DNA from: Epiperipatus broadwayi | Lineage: Eukaryota; Onychophora; Udeonychophora; Euonychophora; Peripatidae | Direction: 5' to 3' | Length of the DNA: 64,000 nt | Assembly (NCBI GenBank): GCA_028023455.1 | Contig: JAQFVV010000012.1 | Coordinates: forward strand, 15,392,364-15,456,363 | Shown here: one piece after another, positions 1-11,937 of the stretch | How the letters are laid out: each line of letters opens with the position of its first letter | How positions within the stretch are numbered: the first letter of the stretch is position 1 | Made by a program: the position numbers and the translations under genes | The notes under the pieces: model-generated | What the model saw: the letters and a program-made list of their open reading frames with translations, nothing else | What the model was told of the DNA's origin: nothing | Databases searched by the model: none

Positions 1-2755
1 TTGTAGTTTACATTACTATTTATCATTAATAGAGTATTTGTATAAAAAAATGTTTTCTTTAAAATCATATACTTGCACAAACATATATACACAGACATGT
101 GTATTCATCACATAAATATATTCATATGCACATGTACTAAAATACATTCAAAAATGATTAAATATTAGATATAAAACTAATAAATCAATTTAAATTTAAA
201 AGCATAGAAAATTAAATAATAAATTATGAATGGTACTCTCATAACCAAAAAATATAAATAAAATAAATATTCTACTAATCATTTAATGCTTTTTACTTAA
301 TTTAAATCAGTTGACTAAATACAAAAGATAAAATAGAAATGAAAATGAATAAATTCCAGATGTGTTCCATTAAAAAAGAGCACATTATTCCTATAAAAAG
401 ACAATAAACAATAAAATCAAAATCTATCTTTTTCATGTGTTCTTTGACCATTCACATACTTGTAAAGATATTTTCACATTTAAAAAAGTATATGTTTTAC
501 AATAAGAACGCGCAAAATAAAAATAAAAAGGTATAGTTAGCATTTTAAAAAATATATAAGCAATTAAAGAAGTCAGATAAGAATTTAAGGATAAATTGTT
601 TATTCTTAAATGGTAAAATGTTTAAGGATAGAAGTTTTAAAATTATATTTTGGCTATTACTATAAATTATTTCATTAAATATATTTTTGAATACTTTATA
701 TATTCATACATATTTATAATTGTAATTTTAATAAAAACAGATTATAATAATAAAATAAAAAATTTAAAATTACTGGTTTGAAAAAATAAATTTATACTTA
801 GATGTACTCATTATTTAATAATTCCTTTAAAAAAACAACTATTATTCAAGTGTTAAATGAGAGATTAGTAAGGATGAGATGACTGGTAAAATAGGTCAAT
901 GTTAATTTGAAATCAGATTTAGTTTATATGAAAATACACAGATGCCCCTATATTAAATATTTTGATTTATTTAATTGAATGCTTTGTATTAGCATTGCAT
1001 GCAAATGAGTTTGACCATTTAATTCAAAAAGAAAAAAATAATCAAAAAACATAAAAGGTTTTGTGATGAATATTAAGTAACAATAAATCTAAAAATGCCT
1101 TGTTTTCTGCAGTATAGACCAAAGACATTCCAATATCCCTACTTCATAATTTAATTACCAAAGAAAGTTATAGAAGCAATTTAGTCAGTCTAAATTTAAA
1201 TTCATAATACAACGAGAATATACTACCACACTATTATTCAGATTCTGATCAAAAACTTGTGATAGATTTACTTATTTTTTAATTTTATATAATCAAATTG
1301 AATCTACATTTTAAACTAAGCTTTCAGCAGCCCTCAATAAGATTCTAAATTTTATTAACATTATAAAGGCTTTTAAAATATTCTCACAGTAATCATATCT
1401 GGATGATTTTAAAAATTATGCAGTTTTTCTGCACTTAACCATTTCTTTTCTGTAGGACTTTGCATTTATATAGCTCCTTTCCCTGGCAATGATGCATTAT
1501 TAGATTAGATTATTATATATATATCATTCTTTAATACATACTTGGAACAGTGGAATATATAGCTATTATTTCTCTAATAGACAAAAATGCATAGAATGCA
1601 TTAAAAATCCACCTATATTTCATCAACAATCAAGAAAAAAAATAATTGTACAGAATATACTGTATAATCCATTATTTATGGTGTATTTATCAGATTTTTC
1701 TTCACACATGATTTCCAACTGAAATTTTAAAATTTTATAGCTAAAATAAAATAAAAATTACTGAAAATGGATTTTTAAAAATAACTTCCTTGAGTCCAAA
1801 TATTAAAAATAAAAAAAATCTTTTCAGACTCATATATGTACTGAAAATAAATTTATTAAGAAATCCTTACAACTAAGTGCAGAAAAAAATTTATAAACTA
1901 TCAGTTTCTCAAGAGAAATATATATTTAGTCATATGTATGTTAAGTTCTCTGCTCAAAGACAAGTTGAGATTACTAAGCAATAAATAGTTGACTTTAACT
2001 TACTTTATTCAAATATTTCAATATTTAAGTTATATTATAAACTTTAATGACATTTTTACATCATTAAAATATAAAACTGATCAAAATGATACCTTTTAAA
2101 TTAGAAAAGAATGTTTTAATCTCAAGTTTTATTAATAGCTGGAACTTAAAAGGAAGTCTTTTGCAGAAATTGCTCATTTAAAAAAAACTCATCAAACAAA
2201 GCTCAGAATATCTTTTAATATGAAAGCAATCATGATGGACTTTACAATCACCTTAATTATAATAAATCTCCCTCACCAACAGAAAAAAAAGAACTCTGTC
2301 ACCTACTTAAGAGTAAATCTTGTGGACAAACATTTGCTATAATAACATGTTCTAAAATACTATTAAAAGCCATATCATCTAGCACTATTGATGAAATACA
2401 TGAATAATGCAATATCATTTAAATCATCAATTTGACACAGTTAAGTTATTGTTTCTGTAAACATGGTAAACAGCCATTAGCTAATAGAAAGGATCCATAA
2501 TAATGTTCATTTAAACTTTCAACTTAAGTTTTACAGTAATATGAATTTTCACTTTGTTCAAAATAATAAATTAAAATACAAGACAATATTGACTTTCAGA
2601 ATACATTTCAACCTGTGTTGATCATTTAAAAGTAATGACTGACAACAAAAACATGATTTACTGCTTGTTTATCTATGTTGTGCTAAAAAAGAATCAAAAT
2701 AGACCTGATTTATTATTTACCATATGAATATAATATCGAAATGCATTGTTAAAAA
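1..2755. other. AT-rich stretch without recognised genes
   Basis: About 2.7 kb of very AT-rich sequence with short A and T runs. I see no long open frame, no recognisable protein similarity, no tRNA-like arm and no long inverted repeat except the block that begins at about 2776. It is most simply intergenic or intronic DNA. Confidence 0.6.
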
Positions 2756-2775
2756 CTGAGAGGGGGAGAGGGAGG

Positions 2776-3010
2776 ACATGATTAGATAAATAATGTAAAA
2801 GAAGTAGAGGAATTATAAAACTAATTAAAAAGTTAATAATTTAGCTTGATTCACTTTTGCTATATCCTTATCAATTTATACATTTTTTTTTTTTTGTTGC
2901 AACTATTGCTAATACAAATAGTTAATCTTAATAGATTTTTAACTATTACATTAATTTTTATGAACCTAAATCTTATGTTAAAAAATTATAGCTTCAAGCA
3001 TAGTGAATGA
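2776..3010 (-). repeat. Penelope-type pLTR-like repeat, inverted partner of 7635-7915
   Basis: This block of about 235 bp is the reverse complement of 7635-7915 over nearly its whole length. Shared landmarks include a run beginning gataaataatgtaaaagaag and another reading cttcaagcatagtgaatgaa. Part of it (2893-2985) also recurs in direct orientation at about 7090-7180. The 7.6-kb copy carries about 50 extra bases. These blocks surround a Penelope-like GIY-YIG coding fragment at 7225-7470, and Penelope elements are known to carry LTR-like repeats in direct or inverted arrangement, so I read them as pLTR copies. The isolated copy here could instead be a solo remnant. Confidence 0.5.
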
Positions 3011-4390
3011 ATATAAAAAAGATTAAAATTTCTTTATTTTAAAGATATAAAAATATATTCTGAGATCTTACAAAGAATGTTTAAATAAATAGTCTTAATA
3101 TTTTATTGATATAATTTAATTTTATTAAATAATAGAAGTCTTTAATGTATTTAAAAAATACATTATTTTTAATTATCATAATACATTTCAGTTTACTAAA
3201 TAATTTGTTAAATAATTGTTAAAAAATGATATAATCATTAATTAATTATTTGTTTTGATTTTCTGTCTAGACAACTGACTAAAAAATTCTGGAATTATGT
3301 TAATTTAGTATTTTTAGAATTTTCCAACAGATACCAGAAAAAATTTTAACCTTTTGTTAATTGGGTTATCTGGGATGAACATTTCGATTGTTGACCATAG
3401 CAGTCAAATTTAATCATGTCTTGTTAATTTAGTAATATGCGTAAATAAGTAGAAATGTTTATCCATGTTATTTTTATAATTGAAAGCTTCTTAACACTTT
3501 AAGCTTTGACAAGAATTATATTATGGGAAAATCCACAGAGAATGTTTCAGGAATTGAAATACTTTCTTGGAAATCTATTGCAACAATAGAGTTTAATCAA
3601 AGATATTATCATTCTTTTATAAAAACTTTGTTAATTTCACTTTCTTTATTCTATCTAATCTTCATTCTAGAAAAGATAATTTCTATGATATGTGCAAAAA
3701 CTTTTAAGATATTTGATACTAATATTAAAATATTTTAATCTGCTTTTTAAAGAACTTTATGCAACTGTTACATTTAAAATATGCTAAAGATTTTATTGTA
3801 TTTCAAGTGTGTTTTCTTTAGGTATACTTTTTATATGGAATAACAACTATTTAACCAAAATTATAGAACCTGTTAAATGATAAAAGAATTTTTAAAATGA
3901 TACATTTTAAGATTATATTTATTGCCATGAAATAGTTTGATATTGGAAAAACTTTATTATGCATTTGTTCTATTTACAGAAACTTATGTAGCTGAATGCC
4001 ATAATAGAATATTTGCTTATTTGAATAAAATTATATTTGAATGGAAAATAAAACTCAATTTTGACTTTATGCATATTAACCAGCTTACTTTTAACAAAAG
4101 ACTTAAATTTATTTAGTACGTCTGACTATTTTAAATGCTTTATTTAAAAAAAAAAACTCATTTATTAATTGCTAATATTTGCAAGAAGTTAATTTTTCAC
4201 TGACAGGTATTACAAAGGATGTTATAATAAAAATGATTTTATTGCATTTGCTTTAAATTTAAAGATTGAAGTATATTTGCAACATTTTTCAAAAGATTCA
4301 TAATTTAATTTATTGCTATGCTCAATCTAGTCTCCAGAAATATTAATTTAAAATTGCTCCTAACCTTATTGTGCTACAAGAAATGTTTTG
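3011..4390. other. AT-rich stretch without recognised genes
   Basis: Only short low-complexity open frames are present. The longest, 3523-3738 (+), encodes 71 residues rich in Ile, Phe and Leu with no family signature, and I do not call it a gene. Confidence 0.55.
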
Positions 4391-5215
4391 TGGATTAAAA
4401 TAGGAAGTTAAAGGAGTAAAAGTAAATGGAGATTATTTAAGTCATTTAGATTTTACCGATAATGTAGTTGTTTTTGCAAATAATGCTTTAGAACTTCAGG
4501 AAATGTTGCATGAGTTATCAGATGAAAGTAAGAGTAGTAGGACGAAAGGTATATATTAAAAAGACTAAAGTAATGTACAATTGATTTCCTCAAAAGATGA
4601 AAATAAAGATTAACTATGATGAGTTAGAAGAAGTTAACAACTACAAATACCTTGGTCAGATTATTACTTCAGATGGAAACATAATGGATGAAATTAATCA
4701 TAGAATTAAACTTGGTTGGAGTGCTTTTGATAAAAATAACTTAATATTAAAAGGAAATATGCCTATGTGTTTGAAAAAGATTTTTAATAAATGTGTTTTA
4801 CAAGTTCTTTACTTATGGATCTGAGATTTGAGACACTTAATAGAAAAGCAATGCAGAGACTTCAGTCTGCTCAAAGAAGTATGGAGAGATACATGTTAGG
4901 AGTAACAAGAAGAGATTGAAAAGACAATATATGGGTAGGAGAACAAACAGGTGTTACTGACATCATTGAAAGGCTTAAAAGACTGAAGTGGAGTTGGGCT
5001 GGATTTATTGCTTTGAAAAGATGATAATAGATGGTCAATTGAAATATTAAACTAGATTCCAAGAGATTGTAAAAAACCCAGAAACAGACCACATGTGAGA
5101 TGGATGGATGAATAAGAAAGTGTACAGGGGTGATGTGGAGAAGAGAGGCTAGAAGTCGCAGAAGATGGATTAAACTTTGAGGACCTTCATCCTCCAATGG
5201 ATTGATAATGATTGA
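4390..5215 (+). pseudogene. RTE-clade LINE 3' fragment (reverse transcriptase C-terminus)
   Basis: A decayed piece of a non-LTR retrotransposon ORF2 starting inside the reverse transcriptase palm. The region around 4430-4480 encodes the equivalent of the catalytic F-A-D-D box, here LDFTDNVVVFAN, so the second Asp is Asn. Next come NYKYLGQIITSDG (4642 onward) and a Lys/Arg-rich tail with RRD..DNIWV and WSWAG, all typical of RTE ORF2 downstream of the palm. Stops and frameshifts interrupt the frame near 4800, 4918 and 5020. The terminal L-E-D-L-H-P-P-M-D motif ends at about 5207. The 5' truncation is typical of LINE insertion. The same family recurs at 14.3-18.65, 45.5-48.2, 59.6-60.75 and 63.07-63.7 kb. 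Confidence 0.85.
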
Positions 5216-5249
5216 CAAGGACAATATTTTATATAAAACCATGTGTAGT

Positions 5250-7050
5250 GTACTACCATGACTTCATCCTGCTATTTCATATTTCAGAGATACTGCAGAA
5301 TACCACCCATATCTTCACTCATACTCTTTGTTTATGTTTTTTGATATCTCAAGATATTCTAAATCCTATAAAATATTTAAAATTAAATTTATAATTGTAT
5401 ATGTGGCTAAAATAAAATGGTTTACATTTTCTTCAGCATACAACAGCAACCAAGAATTGATAAGATTATATTTTACTTAAGCTGTTGAATATTTTCACCT
5501 AAGGATTTTATAATTGTAAGATAGTGTATTAAATGGGAGAACTAACCATTGGATATCATTGCTATTGTTTCTAAATTGTAATACATAATTTTCCTTTATA
5601 TTGTTTTTATTGTGTTTTGGGGGATTTTAATAACAATTGTGAGGCATAAGTTACTAGACAGCTTGATATTTGTTTATTAAATGTTATTAGTATTAATAAA
5701 TATTATTTTATTATTAATTCATGCCTATTTGCATTTATCATCATCTGCATCTTTGAGAATCTTATAATATTTATCACATAACTGTATTTATTAATTTATA
5801 CAGAGAGTACATGGATATAAAAAAATGAGTCGTTTTATTCAAAACTGTATTATTGACATTAAGATAACATCAAAGAAGATGATTATTATATTTAATTAAA
5901 AATAATAAAACCATTTTGTTTAATTGGTATAAGATGATTTTAGTCAATTTTATTTATTCTTGATAAAGTTGAAAAATCACTTTACTTTATTCACCACTAG
6001 TTAATATAATAAGATTGCTTAATTTTATTTTAGTAGAAGATTAAGAGCAAACCTGTTGGTGTGTTATTGTGGGTAAGCCCCTTTCTATTCATGATATCAT
6101 GTATGTAATCTAGTGTATTATCATTATTTTAATTTAAGAGTTTCTCATGGTTAATTTTACTAATAAATTTTATAATTGTTAACTCAATAAGATATTTTAA
6201 GAATAAGGTCATGCCTTATTGCTATTATTGTTACTAGGTTTTCAAGAAATAAAGAAAAGAGCCCTGAGATTTATTTTCTTATAAGATTATTTGAAAAAGA
6301 ATTGATATAATTTAAAAGCAAATTATTTTAAGAAAGACCTATGTGTTAATTTAATAAAAGAACTTTTCATTAAATCTGATCATTGTAGAAAGACAATCAT
6401 GGTAATCATAAGATTTGATGGTATTTTGAGGATGTGCTGGTGCAAGAAGATTTGAAAATAACCTAACACTTTTGTATCATATGCTTAAAATATTAAAAGG
6501 TATTACATTTTTAAGAGTATGAGAATTCTCTTCCTCTTAATTTGCTGTGTTTTGCATTTGTTTTATTAATACTTATTATTTTAGCTCTATTTATTCTAAT
6601 CGCACATGTGTAATTAGAGCTAACTATGTGAATATTTTTAAGGCTTAAAGCTTATTAGCCTCAATATTATTTATAAGCCTATTATTGTCATTAGCCTATG
6701 CTTTGAGCTATATGTTATTGTTATTATTATTTGGCTATTTTCAATCTTTTTACAGACTTTACAATATAGTACATTCTTCTAAAAAGTGAACATCAACTTT
6801 GAATAGAATAATATCTGTTTTTTTACTGCAATTATCATTTTAATCTTGAAACATACTAATTTATGATCTGTCCAACAATCTGTTTGTAAGTACTCATGTA
6901 ATGGGAACTATTTTTTATTCTGACTCCTATCTATAAAGTAAGCTAATAAATGTCATTGTTTTGAATATGGGTGCATTTGTTTTTTATAGTGAATTTTTTA
7001 CCTATATAAAACGTTTGTGATAATCACTCCATATGGTTCTCAAAATTCAG
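5250..7050. other. AT-rich stretch; microsatellite at its end
   Basis: No coding signature recognised. At about 7054-7085 there is a compound microsatellite, (gat)n running into (aat)n. The rest is AT-rich filler. Confidence 0.5.
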
Positions 7051-7059
7051 TAATGATGA

Positions 7060-7190
7060 TGATGATGATAATAATAATAATAATAAAACATATATTTTAT
7101 TGCAACTATTATTAATATATATATTTAGTTTAATAGATTTCAATCATTACATTACTTTTTACAAACCTAAATAATTAAGCTTAAATAAGG
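7060..7190 (+). repeat. Penelope-type pLTR-like repeat, direct copy
   Basis: Shares a diverged but alignable block with 2880-2990 in the same orientation (ttgcaactatt, then taatagatttt and attacatta spaced alike). It lies immediately upstream of the GIY-YIG fragment at 7225-7470, while the inverted copy lies immediately downstream at 7635-7915, so the coding fragment is bracketed by oppositely oriented copies. Confidence 0.45.
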
Positions 7191-7224
7191 AATAAAAGTA
7201 GGATTAAAAATACATATTTTAGTT

Positions 7225-7560
7225 CTGCTTTATATATCTATGAAAGAGACGCAGGCCATATTAGTTTTGATGAGGCTAAGGTTGTCTTCTTTGAAAGAAA
7301 TGAAATAAAAAGGTTTAAAGAATCTTTATTATTAAAAATGTATGATTCTGAAGCTATTAACTTGTTTAAGAATTGTTTTAATATTAAGGGTGTAGGATAT
7401 AATTGGGAATTATGGGAAATAATTAGTATATATTTCTTTATATGTTTTAGTCCTTTGCACTTAAGAAATTAAATAAAGTTTTTGAAAAGAAAAAGGAGAA
7501 GGATTTTTAATTTGTTGAAATTTAAGAAATCTGTTTTGGCAGGGAAAGCATTGGCTGCAA
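7225..7560 (+). pseudogene. Penelope-like element C-terminal fragment (GIY-YIG endonuclease region)
   Basis: An uninterrupted frame of about 80 codons without its own start, ending in a stop near 7470. It contains GHISFDEAKVVFFERN, then IKRFKESLLL, then a tail ending NWELWE. This layout (an E/A-GH-x(2,3)-F-x(2)-A-K-V segment, a basic R-x-x-K-E-S helix with the conserved Glu, and an N-x-x-x-G...W terminus) is characteristic of the GIY-YIG domain at the C-terminus of Penelope-like retroelement proteins and of related DIRS/PLE endonucleases. The reverse transcriptase part is missing upstream. Flanking pLTR-like repeats at 7060-7190 and 7635-7915 support a Penelope origin. The assignment rests on motif recognition only. 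Confidence 0.6.
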
Positions 7561-7634
7561 TATAGAGTTTATTTTATCTTTGGCTAGTCTTGTTTAATTT
7601 GAATTTGAGGTAATTTTAATTATTTAATCTTTTG

Positions 7635-7915
7635 TATATTCATTCATTATGCTTGAAGCTATATTTTTTTAACATAAGGTTTAAGTTCATAAAAATTAAT
7701 GTAATAGTTAAAAATCTATTAAGATTAACTAATTGCATTAGCAATAGTTGTAACAAAAAAAATTTATAAATTGATAAGGATATAGCAAAAGTGAATCAAG
7801 CTAAATTATTTTTAGGTTCCTTTTGGAACAATATAGATAACTGACCTATGTTTACTAGTAATTAACTTTTTAATTAGTATAATTCCTCTACTTCTTTTAC
7901 ATTATTTATCTAGTT
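7635..7915 (-). repeat. Penelope-type pLTR-like repeat, inverted copy
   Basis: Reverse complement of 2776-3010. It carries an extra segment of about 50 bp at roughly 7814-7862 (including ggttccttttggaacaa, itself nearly palindromic) that is absent from the 2.8-kb copy, so one copy has gained or lost this piece. Confidence 0.5.
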
Positions 7916-8097
7916 AAAAACAAGATTAATTAAAATCTTATCAAAAATTTAATCAAAAGCAGTGGACGAATTTTCAACAATGGATATAGCGGGCGGATAT
8001 AGAAGCTAATTACGAAAAATGACAACAGGTCATCACATAAATAATCAGTTTTTCATCATTCAATTAGTTCTTACAATCATTCTTGTCATGTATCCAG

Positions 8098-8460
8098 AGC
8101 CAGTGTTAGCAGTCGTCGGAAGCATACGGCCAGACTCTAGCCTCCGTCCGATGGAATATCAGCAACCTGCCCGATAGAAATAATGCCTGCCTAATAACTT
8201 GAAGCCACCAGAGATATCTGTCTTGAATAATAGTATCATAAAATAGCAATCATAGACACCTCCACAAAGGCATAAAATCCAACCGGTTGGTAAAAACTCA
8301 CATGAAGCAGCAAACAGCAAGAAGTCGACACGTTCCAAAATCCTATAGGTAATAAATAACCTTTTCTTATTCCATTTTTGATATTAATGTAGCCATTGCA
8401 ATAATTTGAAGCCTCCACAGTCAGTAAAACCAATGAACTCTATAGCATGCATAAAATGAT
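8098..8460. repeat. GC-richer island with a diverged ~208-bp tandem duplication
   Basis: This island is clearly richer in G+C and CpG than its surroundings. Two segments about 208 bp apart resemble each other: aataacttgaagccaccaga near 8190 and aataatttgaagcctccaca near 8399. In the reverse direction both read in the same frame (VEASNY.NG against LVASSY.AG). The minus-strand open frame 8433-8236 (65 codons) overlaps it, but no family is recognised. It could be a fragment of an old repeat or an untranslated host exon. Confidence 0.3.
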
Positions 8461-10100
8461 CTATTGATATGCGTGTTTTAAATGTTTTGTGTTTATTTAA
8501 TACTCTTTGTTATATTATATTATATTGCGTGATTTATTAAGAGTACGTATAGTTATAAAAAATCATTGTTTAATTTAAGTAAGATTTTATAATAGTAGTT
8601 TTCAAATTATAATAGTAAACATTTCGTTAAAATAAATTATCTTTAAACTTAATATTTTGTCAGTCAATTCTTTTACCACTAATTAAAGCAGTAATGTATT
8701 ATATTATTCTTTTGATTGAGCTAGTGGGAATTTCTTAAGTGCTGAGTTAGTTTGCCATCGTTCAAAATGCGTTAATTATCTTTTGGGGCAATTAACTGGC
8801 GCCTGAAGTTTTTTCTTTGAAACAAAAAAGTGCTTTGAATGATAGGTGTTGAATTCTGCAGCCGAGAAGATCTATGTTCTTCAAATGTGGTCAGTTATAT
8901 ATTTTATATATAGCTCTGGCTTGGGCACATTCTGGGTATTATGCTTCTCTGCCTAAGGGGGCCGGTGTGGAGCAATATTTAAATTGCTGTGGTGTAGATC
9001 AAATTTTATAATATCATATTTCTATATACAAAAGTAAGTCATATAATTTTGCTTTCACAAGTTTTTCTATTATATTAAAGAGTTTTTTAAAAGTTCATGC
9101 TAGATTTTGTTCTCAATCGATCTAAAACAACCCCACCCGGTTCAATATATAATTCGATGGTTTAGTTATAATTGCTTATGAAAATATAATATTTTCTTTC
9201 TGGTTTATTAATGTACTATTTCTCACATCATCTGAGATATATAAATAATTCAATTTATACAATATCTGTCATTTATACCACTGATAATTAACCTATAATT
9301 AAATATTCTATTCAGAATTATCTAATTCATTTATTAATTTATATGGCATTGTTCTATTAACTGTGTCAGCCACTTGATGACGTTGATGCTATGCAAAAAC
9401 ACAGAAATATAATGTTACCGGGCCATCAACATAAAATTAATTTTTAAGATCTTTATATATTAATGTATGTTAGAGTACCTACAAAATCAACAAGTTTGTT
9501 GATTTGTTATTTAGTTGATGATGTGGAATAATATATGCATATAAATGAGAAAAAGTTGGATAATAGAAATTAAAATAAGTTCAAAACAATTTTTTCTTCA
9601 AATTTTACTCTCACCCTGCTATTAAAGGCGAAACTCATTTGTAAATAAATTAGACAAGTTATATTTATTATATATGTATACTTAATCAAACCAGATATGT
9701 ATTAATTAATTACGCATTAGAAGGCCAATAGTTATATACACATCTGCAAATTTAATCTTTGGAATAGAGACGTACCGTACGATCTTTTTCATAGATTTAC
9801 ATATTCAATAAGAATCGATCTATATGCATAAATAGTTCAATGATGAGAGCTATTAATAATTACTCATACTAAGAATAAAATGCTGTATAATACCCGCATT
9901 TAAATTAATTAAATGTCTTTAAGGAAAAATGGTTTTTTATTCATTTCATAATGGATTGTTTCTTTTTTTGTTGTTGTAGCATAGTAACATATGGGATGGT
10001 ATATCTATATATTAATGTTAATAGGGTTGTTTGACTGTATCTGCAATACTATGTAGTTAGTACTTGGTATCGTGTGTCTACATTCTTTTATTGCTTTCCA
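8461..10100. other. No recognised gene; unexplained GC-richer patch at 8700-9000
   Basis: Mostly AT-rich. The patch around 8740-9000 has higher GC, including gggggccggtgtggagcaat, and looks like part of an old element or an exon, but no frame carries a recognisable signature. Confidence 0.35.
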
Positions 10101-10106
10101 AATACT

Positions 10107-10478
10107 TCATCGGCGAATTCTTAAATAATGAAGATGCCCGGAGTGAACTCCTCCTAAATGGGCCAACCAAAGAAATGGACATAAGCTACCAAAGCATGCT
10201 TCATTCCTGAACCTGGCCCACACTAAGGCTTTCAAAATGAATGGGATTCTGGAGCCATCGAAGCAGGTCTCCTTTTGAAGAGAACACTTTAGCCGACAGG
10301 AACGGGACTTGCATGTGAACTGCGAGATGGTTTTGGACATTTCTAGCCTCATTGTTCCTCCACACACACATCTCTTGGCATGTAGGAGTATGTTGTTGTC
10401 CTGTAAAAACACCATCATGCCAGCTTCTGTGGATGACAGTTGTTACAATTTGAACGGCTCGGTTTTGGAATCAGCCAT
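10107..10478 (-). pseudogene. ISXO2/Merlin-like transposase N-terminal zinc-ribbon fragment (copy 1)
   Basis: Reading the minus strand from an ATG at 10478, the frame begins MADSKTEPFKL, meets a stop at codon 12, and continues through TEAGMMVFLQDNNILL to a zinc-ribbon-like segment RCVCGGTMRLEM...FTCKSRSC. This is followed by ETCFDGSRIPF and a helix ending near 10212. The order (F-L helix with L-L, C-x-C-G-G-x-M, spaced CKSRSC, then a G/C-x-F-x-G-S-R-I/L-P-F segment) is the N-terminal half of the IS1595/ISXO2-type and Merlin transposase family, upstream of the DDE catalytic core. The catalytic core is absent and the family resemblance stops near 10212. A paralogous fragment lies at 40635-40829. 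It could be a decayed domesticated host gene rather than a transposon. Confidence 0.6.
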
Positions 10479-10649
10479 TTTATTTGTCACGGACGTGTTC
10501 TCGCGCAAACGTGAGCTGGGCAAAATCTTGCTTGGATGTACCCTTTCCGAATTTTTTGAAGGTTCCATGTTGAGTAGAGAAAAGTGGCGAAAGGCTTACA
10601 ATTGTTAGGAAGTAATAAGTAATAGTAAATCAGATGACTTGTAACCTAA

Positions 10650-10890
10650 TTATTTTGACATACATACTTGAAGAGGTATGGCAGGCTGAAGTCCAGACAC
10701 TCTCAGATGATACTGTAGTGAACTTTGAACTGTCAGCATTGGGATAAAGTGCGTAACACGAAGCAGCAGATCAGCTGCCAGAACGGCATGCACAAACGGC
10801 CTCTCTCTTTCTGTGCTTTCGCATAGAAATAAGGCCGGAGGCAGAGTAAACGGCATATTTATCTGTTTTTGCATATAAATAAAGCCATCA
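10650..10890 (-). repeat. Conserved block upstream of ISXO2-like fragment (block A, copy 1)
   Basis: On the minus strand this segment carries a stretch (cagataaatatgccgttt) alignable with 40290-40320 (cacataaatatgctgttt) and with 11286-11306 on the plus strand (cacataaaaatgctgttt). In copies 1 and 3 the block lies just upstream of the zinc-ribbon fragment in the same orientation, so it is a linked part of the same unit, either a leader exon or a 5' non-coding region. The open frame of 90 codons here (10922-10650) does not correspond in frame to the frame found in copy 3. Confidence 0.4.
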
Positions 10891-11234
10891 AATGACTGAC
10901 ACGAGCTAATAGAATAGTACAATTTATATATTTTATTATTTATTTATTTTTGTTTTATATTAATATATTTTTATTTTTATTAATTAAAACTGAATTTTAT
11001 AATTATTCATAGTTTATAGATCACATTATATTTTAAAAAAAACAAAGTTTCTATATATTTTATTTTCATATTATAATTTATTATATCATTTTAGTACTTT
11101 TCTCATTTACATTTTATTGATTATAATGAATGAATAATTTTTAAAAGTTAAGCTAGGGTCTTAATAAACACTAATTGCTTAAGCTATTATTCTAAATAGA
11201 TAAGTAGATGCTGAACATTATTTGTATTTTCAGT

Positions 11235-11460
11235 ATTCATGTTTTAGCTAAAGATGCCGCTCTAAGCGCGGTTTTCGTGCCAAAACACATAAAAATGCTG
11301 TTTCCGCGGCCAACACGTTCGAATCCGCGTTTTCTATAATACAACTTTTTTGTTGTGCTACAGAATGCAGGCTGCTATGTCGCGTCGCAGTACAGCATGT
11401 ATGTCGCATAGCAGCAAATACATTTGATGAATTTGCACAATTTATAAAATAATTACGGCT
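11235..11460 (+). repeat. Block A, copy 2, head-to-head with copy 1
   Basis: A GC-richer segment aligning with block A of the other two loci. One frame reads R-A-K-T-H-K-N-A-V-S-A-A and continues open for about 60 codons to a stop near 11450. Copy 3 has Y-A-K-A-H-K-Y-A-V-Y-K-A in the same place, so the shared pattern is A-K-x-H-K-x-A-V. It lies about 350 bp from copy 1 and points away from it. A B-box-like gttcgaatcc at about 11309 sits inside, but its flanks do not pair as a tRNA T-arm. No zinc-ribbon segment follows; an HP3 element begins at 11497. Confidence 0.4.
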
Positions 11461-11496
11461 TGATGAGAGTTTGTATTTGAATTGTATTGAAATGTT

Positions 11497-11937
11497 GTTT
11501 TCATTGGATTTTTTTTTATTTTAAACTAATAACACTGATACACTCAAGCACATATATGCTGAAAAGATAAATAATCACCGATATATGTATTTCATGCTAA
11601 ACCAGCAATCATCAGTTGGTCCAGATTATCATCTCCTACACATATATACTATAAGTGCTCAGATATTTATTAAGATAGACAATCTTCATACTGAGCACTT
11701 ACAGTATATATGTGTAGGAGATGATAATCTGGACCAACTGATGATTGCTGGTTTAGCATGAAATACGTATATTGGTGATTATTTATCTTTTCAGCATATA
11801 TGTGCTTGAGTGTATCAGTGTTATTAGATAGAGTGGAGAGTGGTGGGTCATGTGAAAGTCTGTGCTCATATACCCTATATTACATATATAGACACATGGT
11901 ATATATTAAGCCTGTGTTTCACTTATTTTATTTTAAA
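11497..11937. mobile_element. HP3-family hairpin element with 13-bp target duplication
   Basis: The segment folds into a long hairpin: 11540-11660 is nearly the reverse complement of 11695-11825, with a spacer of about 35 bp at the tip. It is flanked by the direct repeat gtattgaaatgtt at 11484-11496 and 11938-11950, which I read as a target-site duplication. The right arm extends about 110 bp beyond the paired part. The same arm sequence makes up the larger elements at 38228-40007 and 41195-41930. No coding sequence is present, so it is non-autonomous. Confidence 0.7.

Noticed and set aside
3523-3738. 71-codon open frame MGKSTENVSG...
   Set aside because: Ile/Phe/Leu-rich low-complexity translation of AT-rich DNA without family motif or supporting context.
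11300-11325. B-box-like gttcgaatcc suggesting a tRNA gene
   Set aside because: Flanking bases do not form a T-stem and no acceptor stem or A box pairs with it; it lies within block A, which is conserved without it in the other copies.
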